From the NCBI RefSeq assembly GCF_040529335.1, contig NZ_CP159534.1, forward strand, positions 1,240,001 to 1,304,000: a stretch of DNA of 64,000 bases. The letters are read 5' to 3'. The translations under genes and the position numbers were made by a program. The stretch's first letter is position 1; every line of letters starts with the position of its first letter. The notes beneath the pieces were generated by a model. That model was not told the DNA's origin. It saw nothing but the letters and a program-made list of their open reading frames with translations, and searched no databases. Below, piece after piece: positions 25,637 to 34,136 of the stretch. The stretch is from Streptomyces sp. HUAS MG91. Its GTDB lineage: Bacteria > Actinomycetota > Actinomycetes > Streptomycetales > Streptomycetaceae.

Positions 25637-25677
25637 AAGGCCCGTCAGGGGCGCGGGGAACTGCGCGACCAGCCCCC
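25604..25677. repeat. Perfect 33-bp inverted repeat, hairpin form of the Streptomyces GGGGCGCGGGGAACTGCGCG element
   Basis: Arms 25604-25636 and 25645-25677 are exact reverse complements with an 8-nt loop. The right arm contains GGGGCGCGGGGAACTGCGCG, which recurs near 57107 and 60841. It spans the lnt stop codon and probably terminates both lnt and the convergent oxidoreductase. Confidence 0.93.
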
Positions 25678-25706
25678 ACGCACCCGCGGACAACGACGAG
25701 GCCGCC

Positions 25707-26603
25707 TCAGCTCAAAACGCCCCGCACAACCCGCTCGCACAACTCATGCGAAGCCAGCGCATCGCGCCCGCTCACGACCTTCCCGGCCCGCACGGCGTCC
25801 AGGAACGCCAGGGCCACCTGCTCGATCCCGCGCTGCCGGGCGACCGGCACCCAGTCCCCCCGCCGCCGCACCGTCGGCTGTCCCTTGTGATCGACGACGT
25901 CGGCGAGATTGAGCACCTGCCGCTTGGTGTCCTGCCCGGAGACCTCGAGGATCTCCTCCGTGGACCCGCTGAGCCGGTTCATCACCCCGAGCGCGGTGAA
26001 CCCGTCCCCGGCGAGCTGCAGCACGACATGGTGCAGCAGACCGTCCTCGACCCGGCTCCGGACGGTGACGTCGTCGATCGTGCCGGGCACCAGGAAGCGC
26101 AGGGTGTCCACGACGTGGATGAAGTCGTCGAGGATCATCGTGCGCGGCTCCTCGGGGAGCCCGACGCGGTTCTTCTGCATCAGGATCAGCTCGCGCGGAT
26201 GCTCCACGCACTGCGCGTACCCGGGCGCGTAGCGCCGGTTGAAGCCGACGGCGAGACTGACCCCGCGCTCCTCGGCGAGTTCCACGAGACGTGCCGACTC
26301 GGCGAGTTCGTAGGCGAGGGGCTTGTCGACGTAGGTCGCCACGCCGGCTTCGAGCAGCCGCGTCACGATCTCGGGGTGCACGGCGGTCGGCGCGTGCACG
26401 AACGCGGCGTCGAGTCCCTGCGCGAGCAGCGCGTCCAGGTCGGTGTGGCGCCGGTCGTCGGGGATCCGGTACTGGTCGGCGACGCGGGTGAGCGTCGCGG
26501 CGGTGCGGGTCTGCAGATGCAGTTCGATGCCGGGCTGTGCGGCGAGCACGGGCAGATAGGCCTTCTGGGCGATGTCGCCGAGTCCGATGCAGCCGACCTT
26601 CAC
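25707..26603 (-). CDS. Gfo/Idh/MocA-family oxidoreductase
   Basis: The 298-residue product starts directly with the Rossmann strand VKVGCIGLGDIAQKAYLPVL (the GxGxxA loop). DAAFVHAPTAVHPEI, the cofactor/substrate motif YVDKPLAYEL (conserved Lys-Pro) and FNRRYAPGY follow, before the beta-sheet C-terminal domain. GTG 26603 has GAGGAG upstream. The enzyme probably oxidises a sugar or polyol with NAD(P), but the substrate is not visible. It converges with lnt onto the hairpin repeat and is divergent from the lipoprotein gene. Confidence 0.9.
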   Translation of the reverse strand: MKVGCIGLGDIAQKAYLPVLAAQPGIELHLQTRTAATLTRVADQYRIPDDRRHTDLDALLAQGLDAAFVHAPTAVHPEIVTRLLEAGVATYVDKPLAYELAESARLVELAEERGVSLAVGFNRRYAPGYAQCVEHPRELILMQKNRVGLPEEPRTMILDDFIHVVDTLRFLVPGTIDDVTVRSRVEDGLLHHVVLQLAGDGFTALGVMNRLSGSTEEILEVSGQDTKRQVLNLADVVDHKGQPTVRRRGDWVPVARQRGIEQVALAFLDAVRAGKVVSGRDALASHELCERVVRGVLS

Positions 26604-26766
26604 GTCCCGTACTCCTCTGTGTGCGTCCCCGTCGTGTGCGTCTGGGCAGCATACGGCGGGCGCGGGGCGCGCCACCCGTTCCCCCCGGCCCGCCCCATCA
26701 CCCGTGTGGGGCAACCTCGCCGATTCCGGTTCCCCTCGCCGCCCGCGCTCCGCCAAAGTGGCGCGG

Positions 26767-27243
26767 GTGCCCAGAACCACCAGCTCAGCCACGCTTCTGC
26801 TGACGGCGGCGGCCGCGGCCGTCACCGCCGCCACCGCCTCGGGATGTGTGAGCGTCGGCGCGCCGCCCGCTCCGGCCGCCCCCAGCCCGTCCGCGACGGC
26901 CCCCGCGCCGCGCCCGGAGGGCCACTCCGCCGGCCGGCCGCTCGTCCAGGGCCCCGCGCGCGAGGCCCTTCAGCGGACCGAACCGTCCCCCCGCAGTCAG
27001 CCCCGCTCCCCCGCCGCCCAGCGGCCCGCCGAGCCGCCCCGAGCGCCCGTGCGGCACGCCGTGCCGTCACAGCGCCGGGCGCCGGACGCCGCCGCTCCCG
27101 CGCACACCGCGGCGCCCCGCACCGAGCGCCCGGCCGTCCCCGCGCCGCCGCGGACCGATGTCTGCGCGCTCGGCCGGCAGTACGGCGGCTGGGCCCCGGA
27201 CAGCCCGCAGGCGGTCATCTGCAAGGACACGTACGGCGGTTGA
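26767..27243 (+). CDS. Secreted Pro/Ala-rich lipoprotein
   Basis: The product has 158 residues from GTG 26767. The signal peptide reads RTTSSATLLLTAAAAAVTAA and ends with lipobox ASGC, so it is a type II-processed lipoprotein. A long disordered Pro/Ala/Arg stretch leads to a conserved-looking short end, CALGRQYGGWAPDSPQAVIC, with two Cys that may pair. The C-terminus is the only part likely to have a fold. Function unknown. Confidence 0.8.
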   Translation: MPRTTSSATLLLTAAAAAVTAATASGCVSVGAPPAPAAPSPSATAPAPRPEGHSAGRPLVQGPAREALQRTEPSPRSQPRSPAAQRPAEPPRAPVRHAVPSQRRAPDAAAPAHTAAPRTERPAVPAPPRTDVCALGRQYGGWAPDSPQAVICKDTYGG

Positions 27244-27296
27244 CCCTCGGGACGGACCGTCCGTCCACCCCCGCGTCATGAGATCCGGTCCGCCTG

Positions 27297-27848
27297 TCAG
27301 GACCCGCTGCGCGGCGGCCCGAGCGGCTCCCCGCCGGGCCGGCCGTGTCCCCCGTCCTCGCCCGCGTCCCCGTCCTCCCCCGGCAGCCCCGCCAGCTCCC
27401 CTTCGAGCCGTGCCAGCGCGGCCCGGACCCCGGCCGCGTGCCCGTCGTCCGCGGCACCCCCGAGCGTGCCGGCCGCGGCGCGCGCCCGGGTCAGCTGGCC
27501 GCGGGCCGCGCCGGGGCGGCCGAGCTTCGCGTAGTCGCCCGCCAGGCTCAGGTGCAGCGACGGGTACAGGGCCCGCAGCGCCGGTGACCGCGGCTCGGCG
27601 CAGGAGTCCGCGGCGGTCAACGCCCGTAGATCCCAAGCCAGTTCGTCGGTCGGGTCGCTCTGGGTGCGGGCCAGGTAGTGCGCGAGCGTGCAGCGGTGCA
27701 GCGGGTCGCCCTCCTCGCCCAGCTCCGCCCACAGATCGAGGAGCCGGTCTCTCGCCTCCTCGCGGTCTCCGGCGTGGTGCAGCATGACCAGCTGCCCGAT
27801 CCGGGTGGGCAGCGCGTCGTCCGCCGCCTGCTCGCGCTGCTGTGCCAC
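27297..27848 (-). CDS. Helical (TPR-like) protein of unknown function
   Basis: The product has 183 residues. The core LPTRIGQLVMLHHAGDREEARDRL, HRCTLAHYLARTQSDPTDELAWDLRAL and YPSLHLSLAGDYAKLGRPGAARGQL looks like three tetratricopeptide-type helical hairpins. The C-terminus is a Gly/Asp/Pro-rich tail. GTG 27848 is chosen because GGAGG lies 6 nt upstream; a TTG four codons earlier would overlap that site. A protein-binding role is likely, but partners are unknown. Confidence 0.75.
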   Translation of the reverse strand: MAQQREQAADDALPTRIGQLVMLHHAGDREEARDRLLDLWAELGEEGDPLHRCTLAHYLARTQSDPTDELAWDLRALTAADSCAEPRSPALRALYPSLHLSLAGDYAKLGRPGAARGQLTRARAAAGTLGGAADDGHAAGVRAALARLEGELAGLPGEDGDAGEDGGHGRPGGEPLGPPRSGS

Positions 27849-27938
27849 TGGTGCCTCCAAGCTCGGAAACCGGCTCGCCCACCGGTCACGGCTTCCGACG
27901 CTAGCCGCCGCCGACGGCGATCCAGGGCAGGCGCGGCC

Positions 27939-28622
27939 TCAGCCGAGGTCCGGGATGCGCCAGTCGATCGGCTCGTGGCCCTGGGCCGCCACCGCCTCGT
28001 TGATCTGCGTGAAGGGCTGGGAGCCGAAGAACTTCTTCGCGGACAGCGGCGAGGGGTGCGCGCCCTTCACGACGATGTGCCGGTCGGTGTCGATGAGCGG
28101 GAGCTTCTTCTGCGCGTAGTTCCCCCACAGCACGAAGACCGCCGGGTCGGGCCGGTCGGCGACGGAGCGGATCACGGCGTCCGTGAACTTCTCCCAGCCC
28201 TTGCCCTTGTGCGAGTTGGCCTCGCCCGCCCGCACCGTGAGCACCGCGTTCAGCAGCAGTACGCCCTGCTGGGCCCAGGGCATCAGATAGCCGTTGTCCG
28301 GGATCGGGGTGCCCAGCTCGGCCTGCATCTCCTTGTAGATGTTGCGCAGCGAGGGCGGGGTCTTCACCCCGGGGCGCACCGAGAAGCACAGGCCGTGCCC
28401 CTGGCCCTCGCCGTGGTACGGGTCCTGGCCGAGGACGAGGACCTTGACCCGGTCGTACGGCGTGGCGTCGAGCGCGGCGAAGACCTGCTCGCGCGGCGGG
28501 TAGACGGGACCCTTGGCGCGCTCCTCCTCGACGAACTCGGTGAGCTCCTTGAAGTAGGGCTTCTGGAGTTCCTCGCCGAGGACGCCGCGCCAGGACTCGG
28601 GCAGCATCGCGGTGTCGGTCAC
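27939..28622 (-). CDS. ung: Uracil-DNA glycosylase, family 1
   Basis: The 227-residue enzyme removes uracil from DNA in base-excision repair. The catalytic motif GQDPYHG (Asp67 water-activating, His and Tyr present) is at 65-71. LLLNAVLTVRAGEANSHKGKGWEKFTD and the second motif AHPSPLS with SAKKFFGSQPF (Leu/His intercalation loop) are intact. Length and start (GTG 28622) fit the family. It stands alone between a TPR-like gene and an ABC binding protein. Confidence 0.97.
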   Translation of the reverse strand: MTDTAMLPESWRGVLGEELQKPYFKELTEFVEEERAKGPVYPPREQVFAALDATPYDRVKVLVLGQDPYHGEGQGHGLCFSVRPGVKTPPSLRNIYKEMQAELGTPIPDNGYLMPWAQQGVLLLNAVLTVRAGEANSHKGKGWEKFTDAVIRSVADRPDPAVFVLWGNYAQKKLPLIDTDRHIVVKGAHPSPLSAKKFFGSQPFTQINEAVAAQGHEPIDWRIPDLG

Positions 28623-28740
28623 GTCAACAACCTCCGGGGTACGAGCACTTGCACAGCCGCGCGCACCGTCATGACACGCGCGGCCGCATCGACACCCAAG
28701 AACCTACCGGCGGCCACTGACAATCCGGGCCGGCCCCCGC

Positions 28741-30324
28741 TCACCAGCTCGTCTTGCGCTCCAGCTCCCACATCAACATGATCGTCGACGGGTCGAGGGC
28801 CCGCTCACCGCCGGCGATCTCCTCGCTCGCGGCGATGTACTGCTTGCCCTGCCACAGCGGCAGCAGCCGGACGTCCTCGGCCATGATCTGCTGGGCCCGC
28901 GCGAACTGGCGCACCACCGCACCGCGGTCGCTCTCCCGGCGGGACTGCGGCAGCAGCTCGTCGGTGATCTCCGGCGAGATGTACGGCGTACTCACCGCGT
29001 TCTCCTGGCCCACGAAGGGCGCGATGAAGTTGTCGGCGTCGGGGAAGTCGGGGAACCAGCCGCGCCCGAAGACCGGGTACTCGCCCTTGCGGTAACCGGC
29101 TTCGAAGGTGTTCCAGGGTCGGCTCTCCAGCTTCACCTCGAACAGCTTCGACGCCTCCAGCTGCCGCTTCAGCTCCTCGAACTCGGGCTTGGTCGCCGAC
29201 CCGTACCGGTCCGTGGTGTACCAGAGCGTGAGCGGCACGGGCGTGTGGATGCCCGCCTTGGAGAGGATCTGCGCCGCCTTGGCCGCGCTCGGCTCGCCGT
29301 AGTCGTTGAAGAAGTCGGTGGTGTGCCCGACGAGGCCCGCCGGGACCATGGAGTACAGCGGGGTGACGGTGTCCTGGTAGACGGAGTGCGCGATGGCGCC
29401 GCGGTCGACGATCTGCGCGACGGCCTGGCGCACCGGCTTCTTCCCCGCCCACGGGTCCTTGGGATTGAAGACCAGGTAGCTGGTCTCCATACCGGCGCCC
29501 TCGACGAGCTGGAGCTCCTTCTCGTTCTTCTTGTCCTGGAGCTTCACCGCGTCGGAGGCGGCGAGTCCGCGGAAGGTCGCGTCGATCTTCTTCGCCCGCA
29601 GGGCGGCGACCATGTCGGACGAGGACGTGAAGTAGCGGATCGTCACGGCACCGTTCTTGCGGTCCGCGAAGCCCTTGTACGAGTCGTTCTTGACCAGCTC
29701 GGCCTTGTCGCCGGGGCTGTAGGACTTGAGCGTGTACGGGCCGGAGCCGGACACCTCCCGGTCCTTGCGCACGGACTTGGCCGGATAGTCGTCGGGGTCG
29801 ACGATCGACATGGCCGGGGTCGCGAGCACGTACGGGAACGTGGCGTCGGCCTTCTTCAGGTGAAACGTCACATCACGATCGCCGCTGGTCGTGACACGGT
29901 CGAGGCTGCCGAGCAGCCCCTCGGGTCCGCCCTTGACCCCGATCGTCCGGATCCGGTCGATGGAGTACTTCACCGCGGCGGCGTCGAGGGCGTCCCCGTC
30001 GGAGAACGTCATGTCCTCGCGCAGCCGGCAGTGGTAGGTGCGGTTGCCGGTGCCCTTGAAGGAGCACGCGGCCGCGTCCGCCTTCGGCTGGGCGGCGCCG
30101 GACGGGAAGGCGACGAGCGTCTGGTACACGTTGCGGAACAGCTCCCACGAGCCGTCCCAGGACGCGGCGGGATCCAGTGTGCTCGGGGCACTGGTGGTGC
30201 CCACCACGATCGGATCCTCGTCCTCGGAGCCGCTGGCGTTCACCACCCCGCATCCGGCCAGCAGGGGTATGAACGTAGTCGCCGCCAACACGCGGGGGGC
30301 AAGCAACCGTCTGAACACGCGCAC
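28741..30324 (-). CDS. Peptide/nickel-type ABC transporter substrate-binding lipoprotein
   Basis: The 527-residue product has an N-terminal signal ending LLAGC, a type II lipobox. The mature SBP_bac_5 fold is clear: VGTTSAPSTLDPAASWDGSWELFRNVYQTLVAF, the FSDGDALDAAAVKYSIDRI motif, VRQAVAQIVDRGAI and a late WFPDFPDADNFIAPF. It captures oligopeptides or a similar ligand outside the cell. No permease or ATPase genes adjoin it, so it is an orphan receptor here. A hairpin lies between it and the upstream SDR gene. Confidence 0.93.
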   Translation of the reverse strand: MRVFRRLLAPRVLAATTFIPLLAGCGVVNASGSEDEDPIVVGTTSAPSTLDPAASWDGSWELFRNVYQTLVAFPSGAAQPKADAAACSFKGTGNRTYHCRLREDMTFSDGDALDAAAVKYSIDRIRTIGVKGGPEGLLGSLDRVTTSGDRDVTFHLKKADATFPYVLATPAMSIVDPDDYPAKSVRKDREVSGSGPYTLKSYSPGDKAELVKNDSYKGFADRKNGAVTIRYFTSSSDMVAALRAKKIDATFRGLAASDAVKLQDKKNEKELQLVEGAGMETSYLVFNPKDPWAGKKPVRQAVAQIVDRGAIAHSVYQDTVTPLYSMVPAGLVGHTTDFFNDYGEPSAAKAAQILSKAGIHTPVPLTLWYTTDRYGSATKPEFEELKRQLEASKLFEVKLESRPWNTFEAGYRKGEYPVFGRGWFPDFPDADNFIAPFVGQENAVSTPYISPEITDELLPQSRRESDRGAVVRQFARAQQIMAEDVRLLPLWQGKQYIAASEEIAGGERALDPSTIMLMWELERKTSW

Positions 30325-30368
30325 GCTCCTCGATCGGCCATGCCATGGGATCGGCCGACCATATCGCA

Positions 30369-30406
30369 GTGCCCCACCGGATCAACTACTTGATCAGGTG
30401 GGGCAC
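30369..30406. terminator. 17-bp stem hairpin between SDR and ABC binding-protein genes
   Basis: GTGCCCCACCGGATCAA and TTGATCAGGTGGGGCAC pair with one mismatch around a 4-nt loop. It lies just past the SDR stop at 30452 and 45 bp upstream of the next start, so it may end the fabG pair. A regulatory role on the binding-protein promoter is possible. Confidence 0.65.
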
Positions 30407-30451
30407 TTGGGCTGCGGGAAGTTTGTCTGGTGACGCCCGCAATCTGACGCG

Positions 30452-31207
30452 TCAGGCGACGCCCGCGTTGAGGAAGATGCCGCCGTCGACGACGAGCGTC
30501 TGCCCCGTGATCCAGTCGGACTGGGCGGAGGTGAGGAACGCGGCGGCGCCGCCGATGTCCTCCGGCACGCCGAGCCTGCCCAGCGGGTAGGCGGCCGCGG
30601 CCTCGGCCTCCCGGCCCTCGTACAGGGCCTGGGCGAACTTGGTCTTCACGACCGCCGGGGCGATCGAGTTGACCCGCACCTTCGGCGCGAACTCGTGCGC
30701 CAGCTGGAGCGTGAGGTTGACCATGGCGGCCTTGCTCATGCCGTAGGCGCCGATGAACGGCGAGGCCGAGACGCCGGCCACGGAGGCGATGTTGACGATC
30801 GCGCCGCCGTTCTCGCTCTGCCACGCCTTCCAGGTCTGCTGGGCGAAGCCGAGCGCCGAGACGACGTTGGTCTCGAAGACCTTCCTGGCGACATTCAGGT
30901 CGAGTTCGGCGATCGGGCCGAACACGGGGTTCGTACCGGCGTTGTTGACGAGGAAGTCGACGCGGCCGAACGCCTCCATGGTGCGCTCGACGGCGGCGGC
31001 CTGGTGCGCCTCGTCGTGCGCCTTGCCCGCTACGTAGATCGCGCGGTCGGAACCGAGCTTCTCCACGGCCTCCTTGAGCGCGTCCTCACCGCGGCCGGTG
31101 ATGCAGACGCGGTCGCCGCGCGCGACGAGCGCCTCGGCGATGCCGTAGCCGATGCCCCGGCTGGCGCCGGTGACGAGGGCGACCTTGCCCGAGAGTTCAG
31201 CAGTCAT
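30452..31207 (-). CDS. SDR-family 3-oxoacyl reductase-like protein
   Basis: The product has 251 residues. VTGASRGIGYGIA lies near the N-terminus, NNAG in FLVNNAGTNP, IVNIASVAGV with the catalytic Ser, YGMSK as the Tyr-x3-Lys pair, and a C-terminal WITGQTLVVDGG typical of FabG-like SDRs. It is 17 bp downstream of a second FabG and the two look like one transcript. In S. coelicolor a similar pair is annotated as FabG paralogues. Whether it works in fatty-acid or secondary metabolism is not shown. Confidence 0.92.
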   Translation of the reverse strand: MTAELSGKVALVTGASRGIGYGIAEALVARGDRVCITGRGEDALKEAVEKLGSDRAIYVAGKAHDEAHQAAAVERTMEAFGRVDFLVNNAGTNPVFGPIAELDLNVARKVFETNVVSALGFAQQTWKAWQSENGGAIVNIASVAGVSASPFIGAYGMSKAAMVNLTLQLAHEFAPKVRVNSIAPAVVKTKFAQALYEGREAEAAAAYPLGRLGVPEDIGGAAAFLTSAQSDWITGQTLVVDGGIFLNAGVA

Positions 31208-31224
31208 GTCCGTTGTCCCCAGCC

Positions 31225-31986
31225 TTAGTTGAGCGGTCCGCCGGCCACGTACATGACCTGGCCGGAGACGAAGCCGGCCGCCTCGCCGGTGAAGAAGGCG
31301 ATGGCGTTGGCGATGTCCTCGGGACGGCCCACGCGCTGCACCGGGATCTGGGTGGCGGCGGCCGCCTGGAACTCCTCGAAGCCCATGCCGACGCGGTCGG
31401 CGGTGGCCTTGGTCATCTCGGTGACGATGAAGCCGGGGGCGACGGAGTTGGCGGTGACGCCGAACTTGCCGAGTTCCTTGGCGAGGGTCTTGGTGAAGCC
31501 CTGGAGACCGGCCTTGGCGGCCGAGTAGTTGACCTGGCCGCGGTTGCCGAGCGCCGAGGAAGACGACAGGTTGACGATACGGCCGAACTTGGCGTCCACC
31601 ATGTGCTTCTGGACGGCCTTCGACATCAGGAACGCGCCGCGCAGGTGCACGTTCATGACGGTGTCCCAGTCCAGGGCGCTCATCTTGAACAGCAGGTTGT
31701 CGCGGAGCACGCCCGCGTTGTTGACCAGGATGGTCGGGGCGCCGAGCTCCTCGGCGATGCGCGCGACGGCGGCCTCGACCTGCGCCTCGTCGGACACGTC
31801 GCAGCCCACGGCGAGGGCCTTGCCACCGGCGGCGGTGATCTTCTCGACGGTGTCCTTGCAGGCGGCCTCGTCGAGGTCGATCACGGCGACGGCGCGGCCC
31901 TCTTCGGCCAGACGGATCGCGGTGGCGGCGCCGATGCCGCGCGCGGCTCCGGTGACGATCGCTACGCGCTGCTCAGTGGTGGACAT
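31225..31986 (-). CDS. fabG: 3-oxoacyl-ACP reductase FabG paralogue
   Basis: The product has 253 residues from ATG 31986 (MSTTEQRVAIVTGAARG). The TGAARGIG cofactor loop, LVNNAGVLRDNLLFKM, the catalytic Ser in VNLSSSSALGN, and YSAAKAGLQGF complete a FabG set, followed by VAPGFIVTEMTKA and VSGQVMYVAGGP. It would reduce 3-oxoacyl-thioesters with NADPH. GAGGAG lies upstream of the ATG. An upstream imperfect palindrome (32036-32051) and a perfect one (32080-32094) suggest repression by a fatty-acid-type regulator. The gene leads the pair with the next SDR. Confidence 0.93.
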   Translation of the reverse strand: MSTTEQRVAIVTGAARGIGAATAIRLAEEGRAVAVIDLDEAACKDTVEKITAAGGKALAVGCDVSDEAQVEAAVARIAEELGAPTILVNNAGVLRDNLLFKMSALDWDTVMNVHLRGAFLMSKAVQKHMVDAKFGRIVNLSSSSALGNRGQVNYSAAKAGLQGFTKTLAKELGKFGVTANSVAPGFIVTEMTKATADRVGMGFEEFQAAAATQIPVQRVGRPEDIANAIAFFTGEAAGFVSGQVMYVAGGPLN

Positions 31987-32079
31987 GCTCTTCGGTCTCC
32001 TCGCCCTAGAGGTCGGCTGCTCGGCTGCGAAATCGCTGAGCAACCGCTTAGTACCCTGTGCGTGTGACGCTAGAAGTCC

Positions 32080-32094
32080 TGACACCCGGTGTCA
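32080..32094. promoter_or_regulatory. Perfect palindrome upstream of fabG
   Basis: TGACACC-C-GGTGTCA, 7-bp arms around a single base, lies about 95 bp upstream of the fabG start. A related CACCGGGTG follows a few bases on. A second, weaker inverted repeat (CTGAGCAACCGCTTAG, 32036-32051) is nearer the gene and resembles TetR-type lipid-gene operators. Confidence 0.45.
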
Positions 32095-32121
32095 ACGTAC
32101 CCACCGGGTGCCCCTGATCAC

Positions 32122-32523
32122 TCAGCGCACCAGAAGGGCGAGCAGCCGCTGCGCCTCGGCGGCCGGATCACTGGTCAGACCGGTGTGCACGGGCCCCGGC
32201 TGCACCACGGTGGAGCGCGGTGCGACGAGCCAGCGGTAGCGCCGGCCGGCGTCGTCCGCGCCCGCCTGCCCCGCCGCGGCTCCCCCGGCGCAGTGCCGCT
32301 CGACGGCGCCGAGCAGGGCCCGCACGCCCGCCACGTCCGCCTCGGGGTCGAGGGCGAGCAGACGCGCCTCGTCGAGATGGGTGAGCGCGGTGACGTAGGA
32401 CCGGGCGCGGCAGTAGACGACGACCCCGGCGTTGATCTGCTCACCGCGTTCGACGCGGGGCACCACGCGCAGCAGGGCGTACTCGAAGACGTCACGGGCC
32501 TCGCGGGGTTCGTGCTCGCTCAC
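32122..32523 (-). CDS. DUF3037-family protein coupled to HipA-like kinase
   Basis: The product has 133 residues. FEYALLRVVPRVERGEQINAGVVVYCRARSYV is the DUF3037 signature, followed by LDEARLLALDPEAD and a short C-terminal region with RFRWLVAPRST-like spacing (RYRWLVAPRST). Its GTG overlaps the kinase stop by 4 bp (GTGA), so it is translationally coupled. The family is nearly always encoded beside a HipA-like kinase. Its biochemical role is unknown; an inhibitor or partner function is only inference. Confidence 0.88.
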   Translation of the reverse strand: MSEHEPREARDVFEYALLRVVPRVERGEQINAGVVVYCRARSYVTALTHLDEARLLALDPEADVAGVRALLGAVERHCAGGAAAGQAGADDAGRRYRWLVAPRSTVVQPGPVHTGLTSDPAAEAQRLLALLVR

Positions 32524-33335
32524 TGACCGGCTCCTTCGTACGTGATCCAGCCCGTGGCCCGGGGCGTGGCCGCGGCGGCGGCCTTCGGCAGCTCGATCCG
32601 CTCGTGGATGCCCGGGGCGCGCTCGAGCAGTGTCTCCACGTACGCGCGGCGCACGGCGTCCGGGCTGTCGAACCCGGGCTCGTCGGTGAGCCACACGTCG
32701 GGCACGTCGGCGGCGGCCTCGGCGAGCAGGTCCTCGGTGATGCGCGGCGCGAGGTCGGCGGCGGCCGCGGCGAGGTCGGGCCCGAAGGGGGCGAGGGCGT
32801 GGTCGGTGGCGTCGTACGGCTTGCCGGCCCAGGCCGGGGCGCCGCGCCAGTTGTGGTGCCAGATCATGCTCGCCCCGTGGTCGATGAGCCACAACTCGCC
32901 GTTCCACACGAGCATGTTGGGGTTGCGCCAGGAGCGGTCGACGTTGTTGATGAGCGCGTCGAACCAGATGATCCGGCCCGCCTGGACCGGGTCGACGGCG
33001 TACGCGAGCGGGTCGAAGCCGAGCGCGCGCGGCAGGAACCGCATCCCGAGGTTGGTGCCGCCGCTGCCCTTGAGCAGCCCCTGCACCTCCGGGTCGGGTT
33101 CGCCGAGGCCGATCACCGGGTCGAGGTCGAGCGCGGCCAGTCCGGGCACCCGGAAGCCGAGCCGGCGCGCGAGCTGCCCGCAGATCACCTCCGCGACGAG
33201 CGTCTTGCGGCCCTGTCCCGCGCCGGTGAACTTCATGACGTACGCGCCGAGATCGTCGGCCTCGACGAGCCCCGGCAGCGAGCCGCCCTCGCGCAGGGGT
33301 GTGATGTAGCGGGTCGCGGTGACCTCTTTCAGCAT
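32520..33335 (-). CDS. HipA-like kinase family protein
   Basis: The product has 271 residues, shorter than E. coli HipA (~440), and lacks the HipA N-terminal subdomain. The kinase core shows a Lys in AYVMKFTG (K35), a catalytic loop ALINNVDRSWRNPNML (D133 with N138/N140) and the metal-binding Asp in LIDHGASM (D152). This resembles the HipA/PI3K-like Ser/Thr kinases that phosphorylate aminoacyl-tRNA synthetases, but the target here is unknown. There is no HipB-like HTH gene; the coupled neighbour is DUF3037 instead. Confidence 0.85.
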   Translation of the reverse strand: MLKEVTATRYITPLREGGSLPGLVEADDLGAYVMKFTGAGQGRKTLVAEVICGQLARRLGFRVPGLAALDLDPVIGLGEPDPEVQGLLKGSGGTNLGMRFLPRALGFDPLAYAVDPVQAGRIIWFDALINNVDRSWRNPNMLVWNGELWLIDHGASMIWHHNWRGAPAWAGKPYDATDHALAPFGPDLAAAAADLAPRITEDLLAEAAADVPDVWLTDEPGFDSPDAVRRAYVETLLERAPGIHERIELPKAAAAATPRATGWITYEGAGQ

Positions 33336-33439
33336 GTCCCCGGGTCACCCATCTCTTCAGCCCTGCAATCCACGGTCCGGCACGAAGTGAGCATAGTAAC
33401 CAAGAGTGATCACCGGCGCCCGGCAGCTCCGTGGCCGGC

Positions 33440-34042
33440 TCACACCGGTGGCCGCGGATCGTACTGAATGCCTCGCCGCACCTGCCGGGCGCGCTCCGGC
33501 GACGACAGCCGGGCGACGAGGTGGAGCGCCATGTCGATGCCGGCCGAGACGCCCGCGGAGGTGATCAGGTCGCCGTCGTCGACGAACCGGTCGTCGGGCC
33601 GCACGTCGATGGTCGGGTCGAGTTCCCTCAGCCGGTCCAGGGATCCCCAGTGGGTGGTCGCGGGACGCCCGGCGAGCAGGCCGGCCGCGGCGTAGACCAG
33701 CGAGCCGGTGCACACGCTCGTCATCAGCGGAACCGACCGGCGCTGACGCCGCACCCACTCCAGGTGCCGGCCGTCGTCGAGCTGAGGGCGGGTCCCCCGG
33801 CCGCCGGGGTGCAGCAGGACGTCCAGCGCCGGCATGTCGTCCATCGAGTGGTGGACTCCGATCGAGAGGCCCTTCGCACAGGTCACGGGGTTGCCGTCGG
33901 CGGAGAAGCAGAATGCCTCCCACTGGTCCTCGGGGTGGACCCGGGTCCAGTAGGACAGCACTTCCCAGGGGCCGACCGCGTCCAGTTCCTCGACGTCGGG
34001 GAAGAGCAGGATCCCGATCCGCCGCACGTTCTCGTCGCTCAT
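33440..34042 (-). CDS. DJ-1/PfpI-family (GATase-like) protein
   Basis: The product has 200 residues. IGILLFPDVEELDAVGPWEVL opens the fold with the conserved acidic residue. DVLLHPGGRGTR and the nucleophile elbow SVCTGSLVYAAAGLLAGRPATTHW place Cys111 at the active site. The SAGVSAGIDMALHLV end matches isonitrile-hydratase/InhA-type members of the family. Start is ATG 34042; the RBS is weak. Substrate unknown. Confidence 0.92.
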   Translation of the reverse strand: MSDENVRRIGILLFPDVEELDAVGPWEVLSYWTRVHPEDQWEAFCFSADGNPVTCAKGLSIGVHHSMDDMPALDVLLHPGGRGTRPQLDDGRHLEWVRRQRRSVPLMTSVCTGSLVYAAAGLLAGRPATTHWGSLDRLRELDPTIDVRPDDRFVDDGDLITSAGVSAGIDMALHLVARLSSPERARQVRRGIQYDPRPPV

Positions 34043-34136
34043 GCGGCGATCCAAGCAGGCTCGGCCCCGGCCTGCCACGATGTTTCGCCGGGCACGTCGT
34101 CGAGGCGTCGACTGACCTCAGGGGAAGGCGGTGCTC

